From an uncultured Pseudomonadota bacterium (lineage in GTDB: Bacteria > Pseudomonadota > Gammaproteobacteria > Steroidobacterales > Steroidobacteraceae): DNA of 64,000 nt. The stretch lies in contig CAIUGU010000142.1 of assembly GCA_903898785.1 (NCBI GenBank), positions 24,795 to 88,794 on the forward strand, read 5' to 3'. Under the pieces are notes generated by a model, which did no database searches, was not told the DNA's origin, and saw nothing but the letters and a program-made list of their open reading frames with translations. The first letter of the stretch is position 1; each line of letters begins with the position of its first letter. The position numbers were made by a program, and so were the translations under genes. Shown piece after piece: positions 11,583 to 18,809 of the stretch.

Positions 11583-12892
11583 AGTCGATCCGCGCCCGCC
11601 TGCTCGTCTGGCTGCTCGGCGCCGTGCTGCTGACGGGCATTGCCGGCGGCTGGCAGATCTATCGCAACGCACTGGCCGAGGCGAATGAGTTCTTCGACTA
11701 CCAGTTGCGCCAGACCGCGCTGACACTGCGCGACCAGTCGTTCCAGTATGCGTTGCCGCCGGACCTCACGATCAACGAGCCTGGCTATGACTTCGTCGTG
11801 CAGGTGTGGAGCCTCGATGGCGTCCGCATCTATCTCTCGCAACCGCATGCGGTGCTGCCCGGCATCACGACGCTTGGCTTCTCCACGGTCGATACGACCG
11901 GAGGACAGTGGCGCGTATTCGGCGCACAAGCGCGTCGGCAGGTGATCCAGGTGGCACAGCCGATGAGCGTGCGTTCGGCGCAGGCCGCGCGGTTCGCGCT
12001 CAGGACACTGCTGCCGTTCGCATGGTTCGTGCCGCTGCTCGGCATCGCGATCTGGTTCCTCGTGGGTCTGAGCCTGCGGCCCCTCGATCGTCTTGCCGGG
12101 ACCGTGGAGGCTCGCGATCCCGCATCGCTGCAGCCGTTGCCGGATGCAGCCCTGCCAGAAGAGGCTCGTCCTCTCGTCGCGTCGCTGAACACGCTGCTCG
12201 GCCGGTTGAACTCGGTCTTGCAGCGGGAACGCGCCTTCATCGCCGATGCGGCCCATGAACTCAGGACGCCGATGACGGCGCTGCGGCTGCAGGTGGAGGC
12301 CGTCGAGAAGTCGCCCGACCCCGCCGAGCGCGCGCAGGCCGTGCAGCAGCTTGCCGCCGGGGTCGAGCGTTCGTCGCGACTCGTGGAGCAGTTGTTGTCG
12401 CTGGCGAGACAGGACCCGGGCATCGACCGCCCGCATATCGCCGTGGCGCTCGATCGTCTTGCAGCGGACGTGGTCTCCGAGATGGTGCCCGTCGCAGACC
12501 GGAAATCGGTGGATGTAGGCCTCGACGACACGTCGCCTGTCCAGGTGCAGGGCAATGAGGATTCGCTCAGGACACTGGTGCGCAACCTCGTCGATAACGC
12601 GATTCGCTACACGCCGGCCGGCGGCAAGGTGGACATCGCGCTCATCAAGGCCCCGGATCACGTCGCGTTGCGTGTCACGGATAGCGGCCCCGGTATTCAT
12701 CCCGCCGACCGCGGCCGTGTGTTCGACCGCTTCGTGCGCCTGCCTGGCAGTGGTGCCATCGGCAGCGGCTTGGGGTTGGCCATCGTCAAGACGATCGCCG
12801 AGGCCCACGGCGCCACGGTCGAGTTGGGCGATGGCCCGTCCGGGCGCGGCCTGGCCGTGACCGTGAAGTTTCCCGCCACCCGCACGGCCTGA
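11579..12892 (+). CDS. sensor histidine kinase (QseC-like)
   Basis: 437-residue inner-membrane kinase. Membrane segments at about 8-28 and 145-165 flank a periplasmic sensor of about 115 residues. Then a HAMP-like linker, H-box ADAAHELRTP with phospho-His226, N-box (LVDNAIRYTP), and G-boxes DSGPGI and GSGLGLAIVK. It is coupled to the response regulator gene by a 4-base overlap. Signal unknown; QseC-family kinases respond to envelope or metal cues. Confidence 0.92.
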   Translation: MKSIRARLLVWLLGAVLLTGIAGGWQIYRNALAEANEFFDYQLRQTALTLRDQSFQYALPPDLTINEPGYDFVVQVWSLDGVRIYLSQPHAVLPGITTLGFSTVDTTGGQWRVFGAQARRQVIQVAQPMSVRSAQAARFALRTLLPFAWFVPLLGIAIWFLVGLSLRPLDRLAGTVEARDPASLQPLPDAALPEEARPLVASLNTLLGRLNSVLQRERAFIADAAHELRTPMTALRLQVEAVEKSPDPAERAQAVQQLAAGVERSSRLVEQLLSLARQDPGIDRPHIAVALDRLAADVVSEMVPVADRKSVDVGLDDTSPVQVQGNEDSLRTLVRNLVDNAIRYTPAGGKVDIALIKAPDHVALRVTDSGPGIHPADRGRVFDRFVRLPGSGAIGSGLGLAIVKTIAEAHGATVELGDGPSGRGLAVTVKFPATRTA

Positions 12893-12897
12893 TTCAT

Positions 12898-12913
12898 TTA
12901 AGTCAGCCTTAAG
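12898..12913 (+). promoter_or_regulatory. TTAAG-N6-TTAAG operator candidate
   Basis: Two direct TTAAG half-sites 6 bases apart, directly after the kinase stop and about 90 bases before the protease gene. This spacing is that of QseB/PmrA-class response-regulator boxes, so the upstream regulator may control the protease. Confidence 0.55.
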
Positions 12914-12939
12914 TCTTCGACTGCAGTCTCCCGCTCCAT

Positions 12940-12971
12940 GAGGCGGCCCTCCCCATGGGGAGGGCCGCCTC
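12940..12971. terminator. long perfect hairpin between kinase and protease genes
   Basis: A 32-base fully symmetric palindrome centred on CCATGG, giving a stem of 14-16 bp. No T-run follows, so it may be a factor-dependent terminator, an mRNA-end protector for the two-component transcript, or a leader structure of the protease mRNA. Confidence 0.5.
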
Positions 12972-13001
12972 CACCGTCACAGGACAGAGTGGAGAGTTGC
13001 C

Positions 13002-14516
13002 ATGTCGATTCAGACCTCAATCAGAAAGCCCCTGGTGGCCGCCGTGCTGGGTGCACTCGTCGCCGCCGTTCCCTTGAGCACGCTCCTTGCCCGCCAGTCG
13101 CCCGTGCGCGACGTGATGCCCGTCAGCTCCGTGGCCACGACCACGGCCCCGTCCGCTCCGGTGGTCGCCGATGCCCTGCCGGCTGCGGTTGCCGCGCCGT
13201 TGCCCCGGACCGGCGTGCAGCTTCCCGATTTCAGCGCGCTGGTCGAGCGCTACGGACCTGCCGTCGTGAACATCCAGGTCAAGTCCACGGTCAAGACCGC
13301 GGGCGGCCTGCAGTTGCCACCCGGCATGAGCCAGGACGATCCCTTCTTCCGCTTCTTCCAGGGCGATCCGCGCCAGCAGCGCGACATGCCCACCCGGGGC
13401 GAGGGCTCGGGCTTCATCGTCGATGCGAACGGCATCGTGCTGACGAATGCCCACGTAGTGCAGGATGCCAAGGAAGTGACGGTCAAGCTCACCGACAAGC
13501 GTGAGTTCACCGCCAAGGTGCTGGGCAGCGATCAGAAGAGCGACGTGGCCGTCCTCAAGATCGACGCGAAGAACCTGCCCACCGTGCGCCTCGGCGATCC
13601 GTCGAAGGTGAAGGTCGGCGAATGGGTCGTCGCGATCGGCGCGCCGTTCGGCTTCGAGAACTCGGTGACGCAGGGCATCGTGAGCGCGAAGGGTCGCGTG
13701 CTGCCCGACGGTTCCTATGTGCCATTCCTGCAGACCGACGTCGCGATCAATCCCGGCAACTCCGGTGGCCCGCTGTTCAATCTCGACGGCGAAGTGATCG
13801 GCATCAACTCGCAGATCTATTCGCGCAGCGGCGGCTACCAGGGAGTGTCCTTCTCCATCCCGATGGATGTCGCGATGAACGTCGCGGACCAGTTGCGGGA
13901 CAGCGGCCACGTGTCGCGTGCGCGCCTCGGCGTCACGATCCAGTCTCTCGACCAGGGTCTCGCGCAGTCGTTCGGTCTCGATACGGCGAAGGGCGCGCTC
14001 GTCGCGAGCGTCGAGAAGGACAGTCCTGCCGACAAGGCCGGCATCGAGGCCGGCGACATCATCCTGTCGGTCGGCGGCCAGTCCATTGCGGACTCGTCCG
14101 AGCTGCCCGTGAAGATCGCGAGCCGCCAGCCCGGCTCGAAGGTAGACGTCGAAGTCTGGCGCAAGAGCCGCAAGCAGTCGCTCTCAGTGAAGCTCGGCGA
14201 GATGGATGCGCCACGCACGGCCGCCACGCAGGGCGACCAGGGTGCGGACTCGGGTCGCCTTGGCCTCGCCGTCCGCCCGCTGACCGGCGACGAGCAGCGC
14301 GAGCTGGAAACGCAGGGTGGCTTGCTGGTGCAGCAGGTCGGCGGTGCGGCGGCAGAAGCGGGCATTCAGCCCGGTGACGTGGTGCTGTCGGCCAACGGCC
14401 AGCCCATCAGGAGTGTCGATGACCTGAAGAGCATTGTCGCGAAGAGCCAGAACCACATTGCGCTGCTCATGCAGCGAGGCGATACGCGGCTGTTCGTTCC
14501 GGTTGAGCTCGGTTGA
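13002..14516 (+). CDS. periplasmic serine protease, DegP/DegQ (Do/HtrA) family
   Basis: 504-residue envelope quality-control protease. N-terminal export segment (about 9-30), a Pro/Ala linker, then a trypsin-like domain with the triad His151 (TNAHVV), Asp181 (KSDVAVL) and Ser254 (PGNSGGP). Two PDZ domains follow (about 300-390 and 405-500; VEKDSPADKAGIEAGD and VQQVGGAAAEAGIQPGD). It directly follows a two-component system and a response-regulator box, so it may belong to that envelope-stress regulon. Confidence 0.94.
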   Translation: MSIQTSIRKPLVAAVLGALVAAVPLSTLLARQSPVRDVMPVSSVATTTAPSAPVVADALPAAVAAPLPRTGVQLPDFSALVERYGPAVVNIQVKSTVKTAGGLQLPPGMSQDDPFFRFFQGDPRQQRDMPTRGEGSGFIVDANGIVLTNAHVVQDAKEVTVKLTDKREFTAKVLGSDQKSDVAVLKIDAKNLPTVRLGDPSKVKVGEWVVAIGAPFGFENSVTQGIVSAKGRVLPDGSYVPFLQTDVAINPGNSGGPLFNLDGEVIGINSQIYSRSGGYQGVSFSIPMDVAMNVADQLRDSGHVSRARLGVTIQSLDQGLAQSFGLDTAKGALVASVEKDSPADKAGIEAGDIILSVGGQSIADSSELPVKIASRQPGSKVDVEVWRKSRKQSLSVKLGEMDAPRTAATQGDQGADSGRLGLAVRPLTGDEQRELETQGGLLVQQVGGAAAEAGIQPGDVVLSANGQPIRSVDDLKSIVAKSQNHIALLMQRGDTRLFVPVELG

Positions 14517-14601
14517 TTGGATAGGCGTGGAGGATCGAGCGATCCTCCCGCGCCCTTTGGCGCTGTGTTTGAGTCGATGTTGATGTGTCTGTAGACGACT
14601 C

Positions 14602-14639
14602 GGGCCGGCACGCGTCCCCCGCGTGCCGGCCCTTTTTTT
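14602..14639 (+). terminator. Rho-independent terminator of the protease gene
   Basis: 12-bp GC-rich stem (14602-14613 with 14621-14632) followed by seven T residues. This also argues against the in-frame start at 14623 for the next gene. Confidence 0.9.
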
Positions 14640-14715
14640 CTTGAGCTTGTGGAGGGCGGGGCGGCATCATGTCACGCACCGGGGCGGTCTCCCGGGTAAC
14701 CCTCTGGCCAGACAC

Positions 14716-15561
14716 ATGCCGCAACCGCCGTTCACCAGCGAGGCGACGCTTTCCGGAAGAGTCATCGCGATTCCGGAGACACGCGAGCTCGACGTGTTTG
14801 CCGCCATGCTCGAACGGCGCGGCGCCACGGTCCTGCGTTGCCCGCTGGTGGCCATCCTGGACGCACCCGATCCCGCGCCGGTCCTCGAGTGGATACGGCA
14901 GTTCAACGCTGGCGGCTGCGATGACCTGATCCTGCTGACCGGCGAGGGGTTGCGGCGCCTCCTGGCGTGCATCGACCGGCATGCACCGGAGTTGCGGGCG
15001 CCGTTCGTCGAGCGACTGGCCGCCGTCCGCAAGATCACCCGGGGCCCCAAACCCGCGAGGGCGTTGCGTGAACTCGGCCTCAAGCCGGAGATTGCCGCCG
15101 ATGTGCCGACGACGGCGGGTGTCATCGCGGCCCTCACCCCGTTTGATCTCACGGGCAGGAGAGTGGGCGTGCAGCTGTATGGGACCGAGCCCAATCTGCC
15201 TTTGATGGAGTTCCTGCAGCAGGCGGGGGCCGTGCCGTTGACGGTCGCGCCCTATGTCTACGCCGACAAGTCGGCCGATGAAGCCGTCCGGGCGCTGCTC
15301 GATCAACTCGCCGCGGGAGTGGTGGATGCCATTGCGTTCACGAGCACGCCGCAGGTGACACGGTTGTTCGCGGTGGCAGATGCGGCAACGGTGCAGGCCG
15401 CGCTATCGAAGACGCTGGTGGCTGCAGTCGGGCCCGTCGTGGCCGAGACGCTCGCATCGCGGGGCATTCAGGCGCAGATCACGCCGACCGAATCGTTCTT
15501 TCTCAAGCCGCTGACCACGGCGCTGGAAGCGCGCTTAAGCGTGAAGCACCCGGGAGAGTAG
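14716..15561 (+). CDS. uroporphyrinogen-III synthase family protein (HemD-like)
   Basis: 281 residues with the HemD two-lobed layout: RVIAIPETRELDVFAAMLERRGA at the start, ILLTGEGLRRLL in lobe one, RVGVQLYGTEPNLPLMEFLQQAGA opening the return lobe, and DAIAFTSTPQVTRLF near the end. HemD closes the tetrapyrrole ring for heme or siroheme. No hemC is adjacent, and the usual lobe motifs are only partly conserved, so it may be a secondary or siroheme-linked copy. ATG at 14716 was chosen because the earlier start lies inside a terminator. Confidence 0.72.
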   Translation: MPQPPFTSEATLSGRVIAIPETRELDVFAAMLERRGATVLRCPLVAILDAPDPAPVLEWIRQFNAGGCDDLILLTGEGLRRLLACIDRHAPELRAPFVERLAAVRKITRGPKPARALRELGLKPEIAADVPTTAGVIAALTPFDLTGRRVGVQLYGTEPNLPLMEFLQQAGAVPLTVAPYVYADKSADEAVRALLDQLAAGVVDAIAFTSTPQVTRLFAVADAATVQAALSKTLVAAVGPVVAETLASRGIQAQITPTESFFLKPLTTALEARLSVKHPGE

Positions 15562-15665
15562 GGAAGCCGGGGAAGCCGGATGCCAGGGATTCCCTTCTTG
15601 GTGAAGGCGCTGGCTTCCGGGACTTCCCGGCGTTCGCAGGTCTTCCGGACAGTCCTGCAAGCGCG

Positions 15666-15770
15666 TCAGCGCTTGGTCGCCTTCTTCTCTTTCTTCGCCG
15701 CGCGCTTTTCCTCGAGCGTCTTGGCGGGCTTCTTCTTGTCTTCCTTCTTCCGTTCCATGCCCTTGCCCAT
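15666..15770 (-). CDS. very small lysine-rich basic protein
   Basis: 34 residues, MGKGMERKKEDKKKPAKTLE onward, of which more than half are Lys, Arg or Glu. The start has an excellent Shine-Dalgarno (AAGGAG, 7 bases before ATG). The regular charge pattern suggests an extended helix that binds nucleic acid or ribosomes, but I know no function. It lies 39 bases downstream of the LysR gene on the same strand and may be cotranscribed. Confidence 0.6.
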   Translation of the reverse strand: MGKGMERKKEDKKKPAKTLEEKRAAKKEKKATKR

Positions 15771-15809
15771 GGTAGTGCTCCTTTCAGGTAGTGATGAACA
15801 ATCGGGAAA

Positions 15810-16727
15810 TCAGGGTTCGAGGCGCTCGCCCTCGGGCGGTGCGAACTGCCGGCAGCACTCGGCCAGCCAGTCGTGGAAGCGCATGACCTTGGGCAGGTCG
15901 TAGTGGTGCACCGGGGCAACGAAGTAATAGGCGGCCTTCTGGCGCACGCTCTGTTCCGATGGGCGCACGAGCCGGCCCGCCGCGAGGTCCGCAGCAACCA
16001 GCGACCAGCGTGCAAGGGCGAGACCCTGGCCGTTCTCCGCGGCCGACAATGCCTGCAGCGCATCGGCGAGCACGGGGCCGTGTTCGGCGCGCGTGGTATC
16101 GCCACCGACACGGCGCAGCCAGTCCTGCCACGGTTCCCCGGCGCTGTGCAGCAGCGGATACTTGTTGAGATCGCCGAGCGTGCGGATCGGCCCGAGCTTC
16201 GCGAGCAGCGCGGGGCTGCAGACCGGGAACACCCATTCGTCGAGCATCCTCTCGGCCTTGAGGTCGGGCCAGGGGCCGACGCCGTAGCGCACGGCGGCAT
16301 GGAAGTCCGTCTGCATGAAGTCGACCAGGTCGTCGCTGGCGTTGAATCGCAGGTCGATCTCGGGGTGTTTCTGGTAGAAGTCACCGAGGCGCGGCAGCAA
16401 CCACTTCTGCAGGAACGAACCGAGCAAGCTGATGTTGAGCAGGCCCGAGGTACGGTCGCGGCGGATCTGGTCGACGGCCAGCGCCAGTTCCTCGAACCCG
16501 CGGCGGACGCCCGGCAGCAGTCGCTTGCCTTGCGGGGTCAGCCGGACCGAGCGGCTGTGGCGTTTGAAGAGCGGCGTTTCGAGAAGCTGTTCGAGGGTCT
16601 TGATCTGGGTGCTGACGGCAGCCGTCGTGACGTTCAGCTTGGTTGCGGCGTCGGTGAAACTCATGTGCTCGGCGACGGCCACGAAGGCACGGAGCGCGGT
16701 CAGGGGCAGCTTGATAGCGTCTGACAT
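15810..16727 (-). CDS. LysR-family transcriptional regulator (GcvA-like)
   Basis: 305 residues: winged helix-turn-helix at 8-67 (SFTDAATKLNVTTAAVSTQIK) and a LysR substrate-binding domain at 95-300 with the GcvA-subgroup signature HAAVRYGVGPWPDL. Transcribed divergently from the acetyltransferase gene. The 105-base spacer contains a GTAG-N8-CTAC dyad near 16758 that could be its operator. Effector unknown. Confidence 0.9.
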   Translation of the reverse strand: MSDAIKLPLTALRAFVAVAEHMSFTDAATKLNVTTAAVSTQIKTLEQLLETPLFKRHSRSVRLTPQGKRLLPGVRRGFEELALAVDQIRRDRTSGLLNISLLGSFLQKWLLPRLGDFYQKHPEIDLRFNASDDLVDFMQTDFHAAVRYGVGPWPDLKAERMLDEWVFPVCSPALLAKLGPIRTLGDLNKYPLLHSAGEPWQDWLRRVGGDTTRAEHGPVLADALQALSAAENGQGLALARWSLVAADLAAGRLVRPSEQSVRQKAAYYFVAPVHHYDLPKVMRFHDWLAECCRQFAPPEGERLEP

Positions 16728-16832
16728 TGTTAGTTTCTTTAAAACCGGATCCTCGAAGTAGCGCCTAAACTACGCCTTCGCACAAAAAAAGTTAACTTCT
16801 ATTTTCGGACCCGGCCCCCGGAGGGCCCTTCG

Positions 16833-17330
16833 ATGAACCCGCAATCTTCCTGCCACATCGCTCCCGCCGGACACGCTGACGTCCCCGAGATCCTCGCAAT
16901 GATCCGCGAGCTGGCCGAATTCGAGCATCTGCTCCATGAAGCGGTGGCGACCGAGGACGGCATCGCGGCAGCCCTGTTCGGCCCGCGTCCCTACGCCGAA
17001 GTCCTGATCGCCCGGGTCGGGGAGGCCCTCGCGGGCTTCGCGCTGTTCTTCCACAACTACTCCACCTTCGTCGGCAAGCCCGGCATCTACCTCGAGGACC
17101 TCTACATCCGTCCGGCCTTCCGCGGTCAGGGGTGCGGCAAGGCGCTGCTCAAGGCCGTTGCGCAGTTGGCTCTCGAGCGGGGCTGCGGCCGGTTCGAGTG
17201 GTCGGTGCTCGACTGGAACCAACGGGCCATCGATTTCTATCAGTCGATCGGTGCGAGGCCGATGAGCGACTGGACGATGATGAGGGTGGCGGGGAAAGCG
17301 TTGGAGGAGTTGGGAGGCAAAGGCAGATAG
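16833..17330 (+). CDS. GNAT N-acetyltransferase (polyamine/thialysine acetyltransferase type)
   Basis: 165 residues with one GNAT fold: IREMAEFE-like start (MIRELAEFEHLL), the FFHNYSTFVGKPGIYLEDLY strand block and the acetyl-CoA loop RGQGCGKALL at about 100. This pattern is that of spermidine/spermine or thialysine acetyltransferases. GGAG lies 9 bases before ATG. Divergent from the LysR gene, which may regulate it. Substrate is inferred only from family resemblance. Confidence 0.88.
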   Translation: MNPQSSCHIAPAGHADVPEILAMIRELAEFEHLLHEAVATEDGIAAALFGPRPYAEVLIARVGEALAGFALFFHNYSTFVGKPGIYLEDLYIRPAFRGQGCGKALLKAVAQLALERGCGRFEWSVLDWNQRAIDFYQSIGARPMSDWTMMRVAGKALEELGGKGR

Positions 17331-17333
17331 ACC

Positions 17334-17388
17334 GGCCGACTTCGTCGGCAAGGGGGCCTACCGGCAAGGGGGCCGACTTCGTCGGCAA
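17334..17388 (+). repeat. hairpin-module repeat, short copy
   Basis: Two identical 18-bp units (17334-17351 and 17371-17388), each a mini-hairpin CCGAC-TTC-GTCGG followed by CAA, separated by GGGGGCCTACCGGCAAGG. The same spacer occurs in the larger array at 30581-30783. It directly follows the acetyltransferase stop. Confidence 0.75.
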
Positions 17389-17571
17389 ATGTGCAGCGGG
17401 ACTGCATGAAGCCTGTCGGCAGGCCAGAGTGGAGGACCGAGCGAGCGCGGTGGATTGGTGTTCCTACACGGCAAATCGGCGGGTGGGATTGTTGCGGCGC
17501 TTCGGGGGTAAGCTCGGGGCAGGCGAGCCCATCGATGGGCTGGCGAGTCGTTTCAACAGAAGGAGCTTCCC

Positions 17572-17775
17572 ATGACCGTTGCGCGCATTACTGAAATCTC
17601 GTCCACGTCGAAGAAGAGTTTTGATGACGCCGTGGAGAACGGCGTGAAGCGGGCCACCAAGACGTTGAAGAACGTCACCGGCGCGTGGGTGGCGGATCAG
17701 GAAGTCGCCGTCTCGAAGGGCAAGATCACCGAGTACAAGGTGCGCCTGAAGGTCACCTTCATTCTCGAGGATTGA
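17572..17775 (+). CDS. dodecin (flavin-binding dodecamer)
   Basis: 67-residue dodecin, a small beta-alpha-beta-beta protein that assembles into a hollow 12-mer and stores or buffers flavins. The start ITEISSTSKKSFDDAVENG and the flavin-stacking Trp in VTGAWVADQ are diagnostic. AAGGAG lies 6 bases before the ATG. Length is exactly that of the family. Confidence 0.93.
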   Translation: MTVARITEISSTSKKSFDDAVENGVKRATKTLKNVTGAWVADQEVAVSKGKITEYKVRLKVTFILED

Positions 17776-17861
17776 TCCGCCCAGGGCTGCGGAGGTCGAT
17801 TGCGGCAGGATGTGTTCTTCATTGGCCATGAGTCTGGCCTTTTCCAACAGGAGATAAGCTG

Positions 17862-18386
17862 ATGTCACCCGGTGCATTGGCGCGCGCTGGCGCGCTCGTT
17901 CTGACGGTAATGGCGGTGGGTACCACGACGTCCCGCGCGCAGGGGTTGATCGCCCAGCAGAAATTGTCGGCGGCGCTGGCCAACGAGCTCGTCGGCGAGA
18001 CGGTCGCGATCTGCGCGAAGAAGGGCTACAAGGTGGCCGTGGCAGTCGTCGACCTCGATGGAGTTCGCCAGGCTTTCCTTCGCGGCGACGGATCGCCGAT
18101 CCATTCCAGCGACAACGCCTTCTACAAGGCCTATACGGCTGCCTCCATGACGCTCGGGCGCAATGAAGGCAGCACGCGTGAGGTGGCCGAGCGCATGGCG
18201 AAGAATCCGCCGTCCACCGTGCCGCCGACCCAGTTGCCGAACATCACGTATGCAGTGGGTGGCGTCGCCATCAGGGCGAACGGCGTCATCATCGGGGGCA
18301 TCGGGGTCAGCGGCGCGCCCGGCGGGCAGTTCGACGAAGAGTGTGCGCGCGAGGCATTGGCGAAAATCCAGGCAAGGATGAAGTAG
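17862..18386 (+). CDS. exported GlcG/HbpS family heme-binding-type protein
   Basis: 174 residues: signal peptide to about 26 (cleavage near SRAQG), then a single GlcG/HbpS domain (former DUF336) with VAVVDLDGVRQAFLRGDG, KAYTAASM and GGIGVSGAPGGQFDEECA. Family members bind heme or act as extracytoplasmic accessory proteins in oxidative catabolism. AGGAG lies 8 bases before ATG. It precedes a TonB receptor, but a 423-base gap separates them, so linkage is uncertain. Confidence 0.87.
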   Translation: MSPGALARAGALVLTVMAVGTTTSRAQGLIAQQKLSAALANELVGETVAICAKKGYKVAVAVVDLDGVRQAFLRGDGSPIHSSDNAFYKAYTAASMTLGRNEGSTREVAERMAKNPPSTVPPTQLPNITYAVGGVAIRANGVIIGGIGVSGAPGGQFDEECAREALAKIQARMK

Positions 18387-18706
18387 GCTGGAGGCTCGGT
18401 CAGGGCGAGGATGTGATACCAGCAACCGGACAGCGGTGTTCGATACCGCAGGACGTCTGTCCTTCCCAGGACGCCACTGGCGCATCGAAGTAGAAAGCCC
18501 CGGGACTCGGGTCCCGGGGTCCATGGCTGCCGTGGTGGCATTTCGGGCAGCTGAGCCGCATTTGAGTCCCTTCAGGCCGTCGTCGATCGGGTTCGCGTCC
18601 TGACTCGAGTTCTTTTGCAGCGCGAAAAGCGCGCAGAGCGGCCTGATCCCCTTTTGGCGTCCGCACATTGAAGCAATAACGTACGCAGCATTGAGCTGAA
18701 TAATCT
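18387..18706. other. intergenic region with one hairpin
   Basis: No supported gene. A perfect 9-bp stem with a TCGG loop (18498-18506 with 18511-18519) could terminate the upstream gene. The rest lacks recognisable structure. Confidence 0.5.
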
Positions 18707-18735
18707 TTGACAGCGTTGTCATGTTTACAGATCAT
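18707..18735 (+). promoter_or_regulatory. candidate promoter of the TonB receptor
   Basis: Consensus TTGACA at 18707-18712, 17 bases, then GATCAT (four of six matches). The receptor ATG follows 75 bases later. Confidence 0.35.
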
Positions 18736-18809
18736 CCACCGCCGAATTCGTATAACTAGCGGGTGGATCGGTATCGATACGCCCAAACCAGCGCAGCAGG
18801 GAGACAACC

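Noticed and set aside
14623-14715. N-terminal extension of the HemD-like protein
   Set aside because: The start would lie inside the Rho-independent terminator of the protease gene, and the extra residues lack family similarity.
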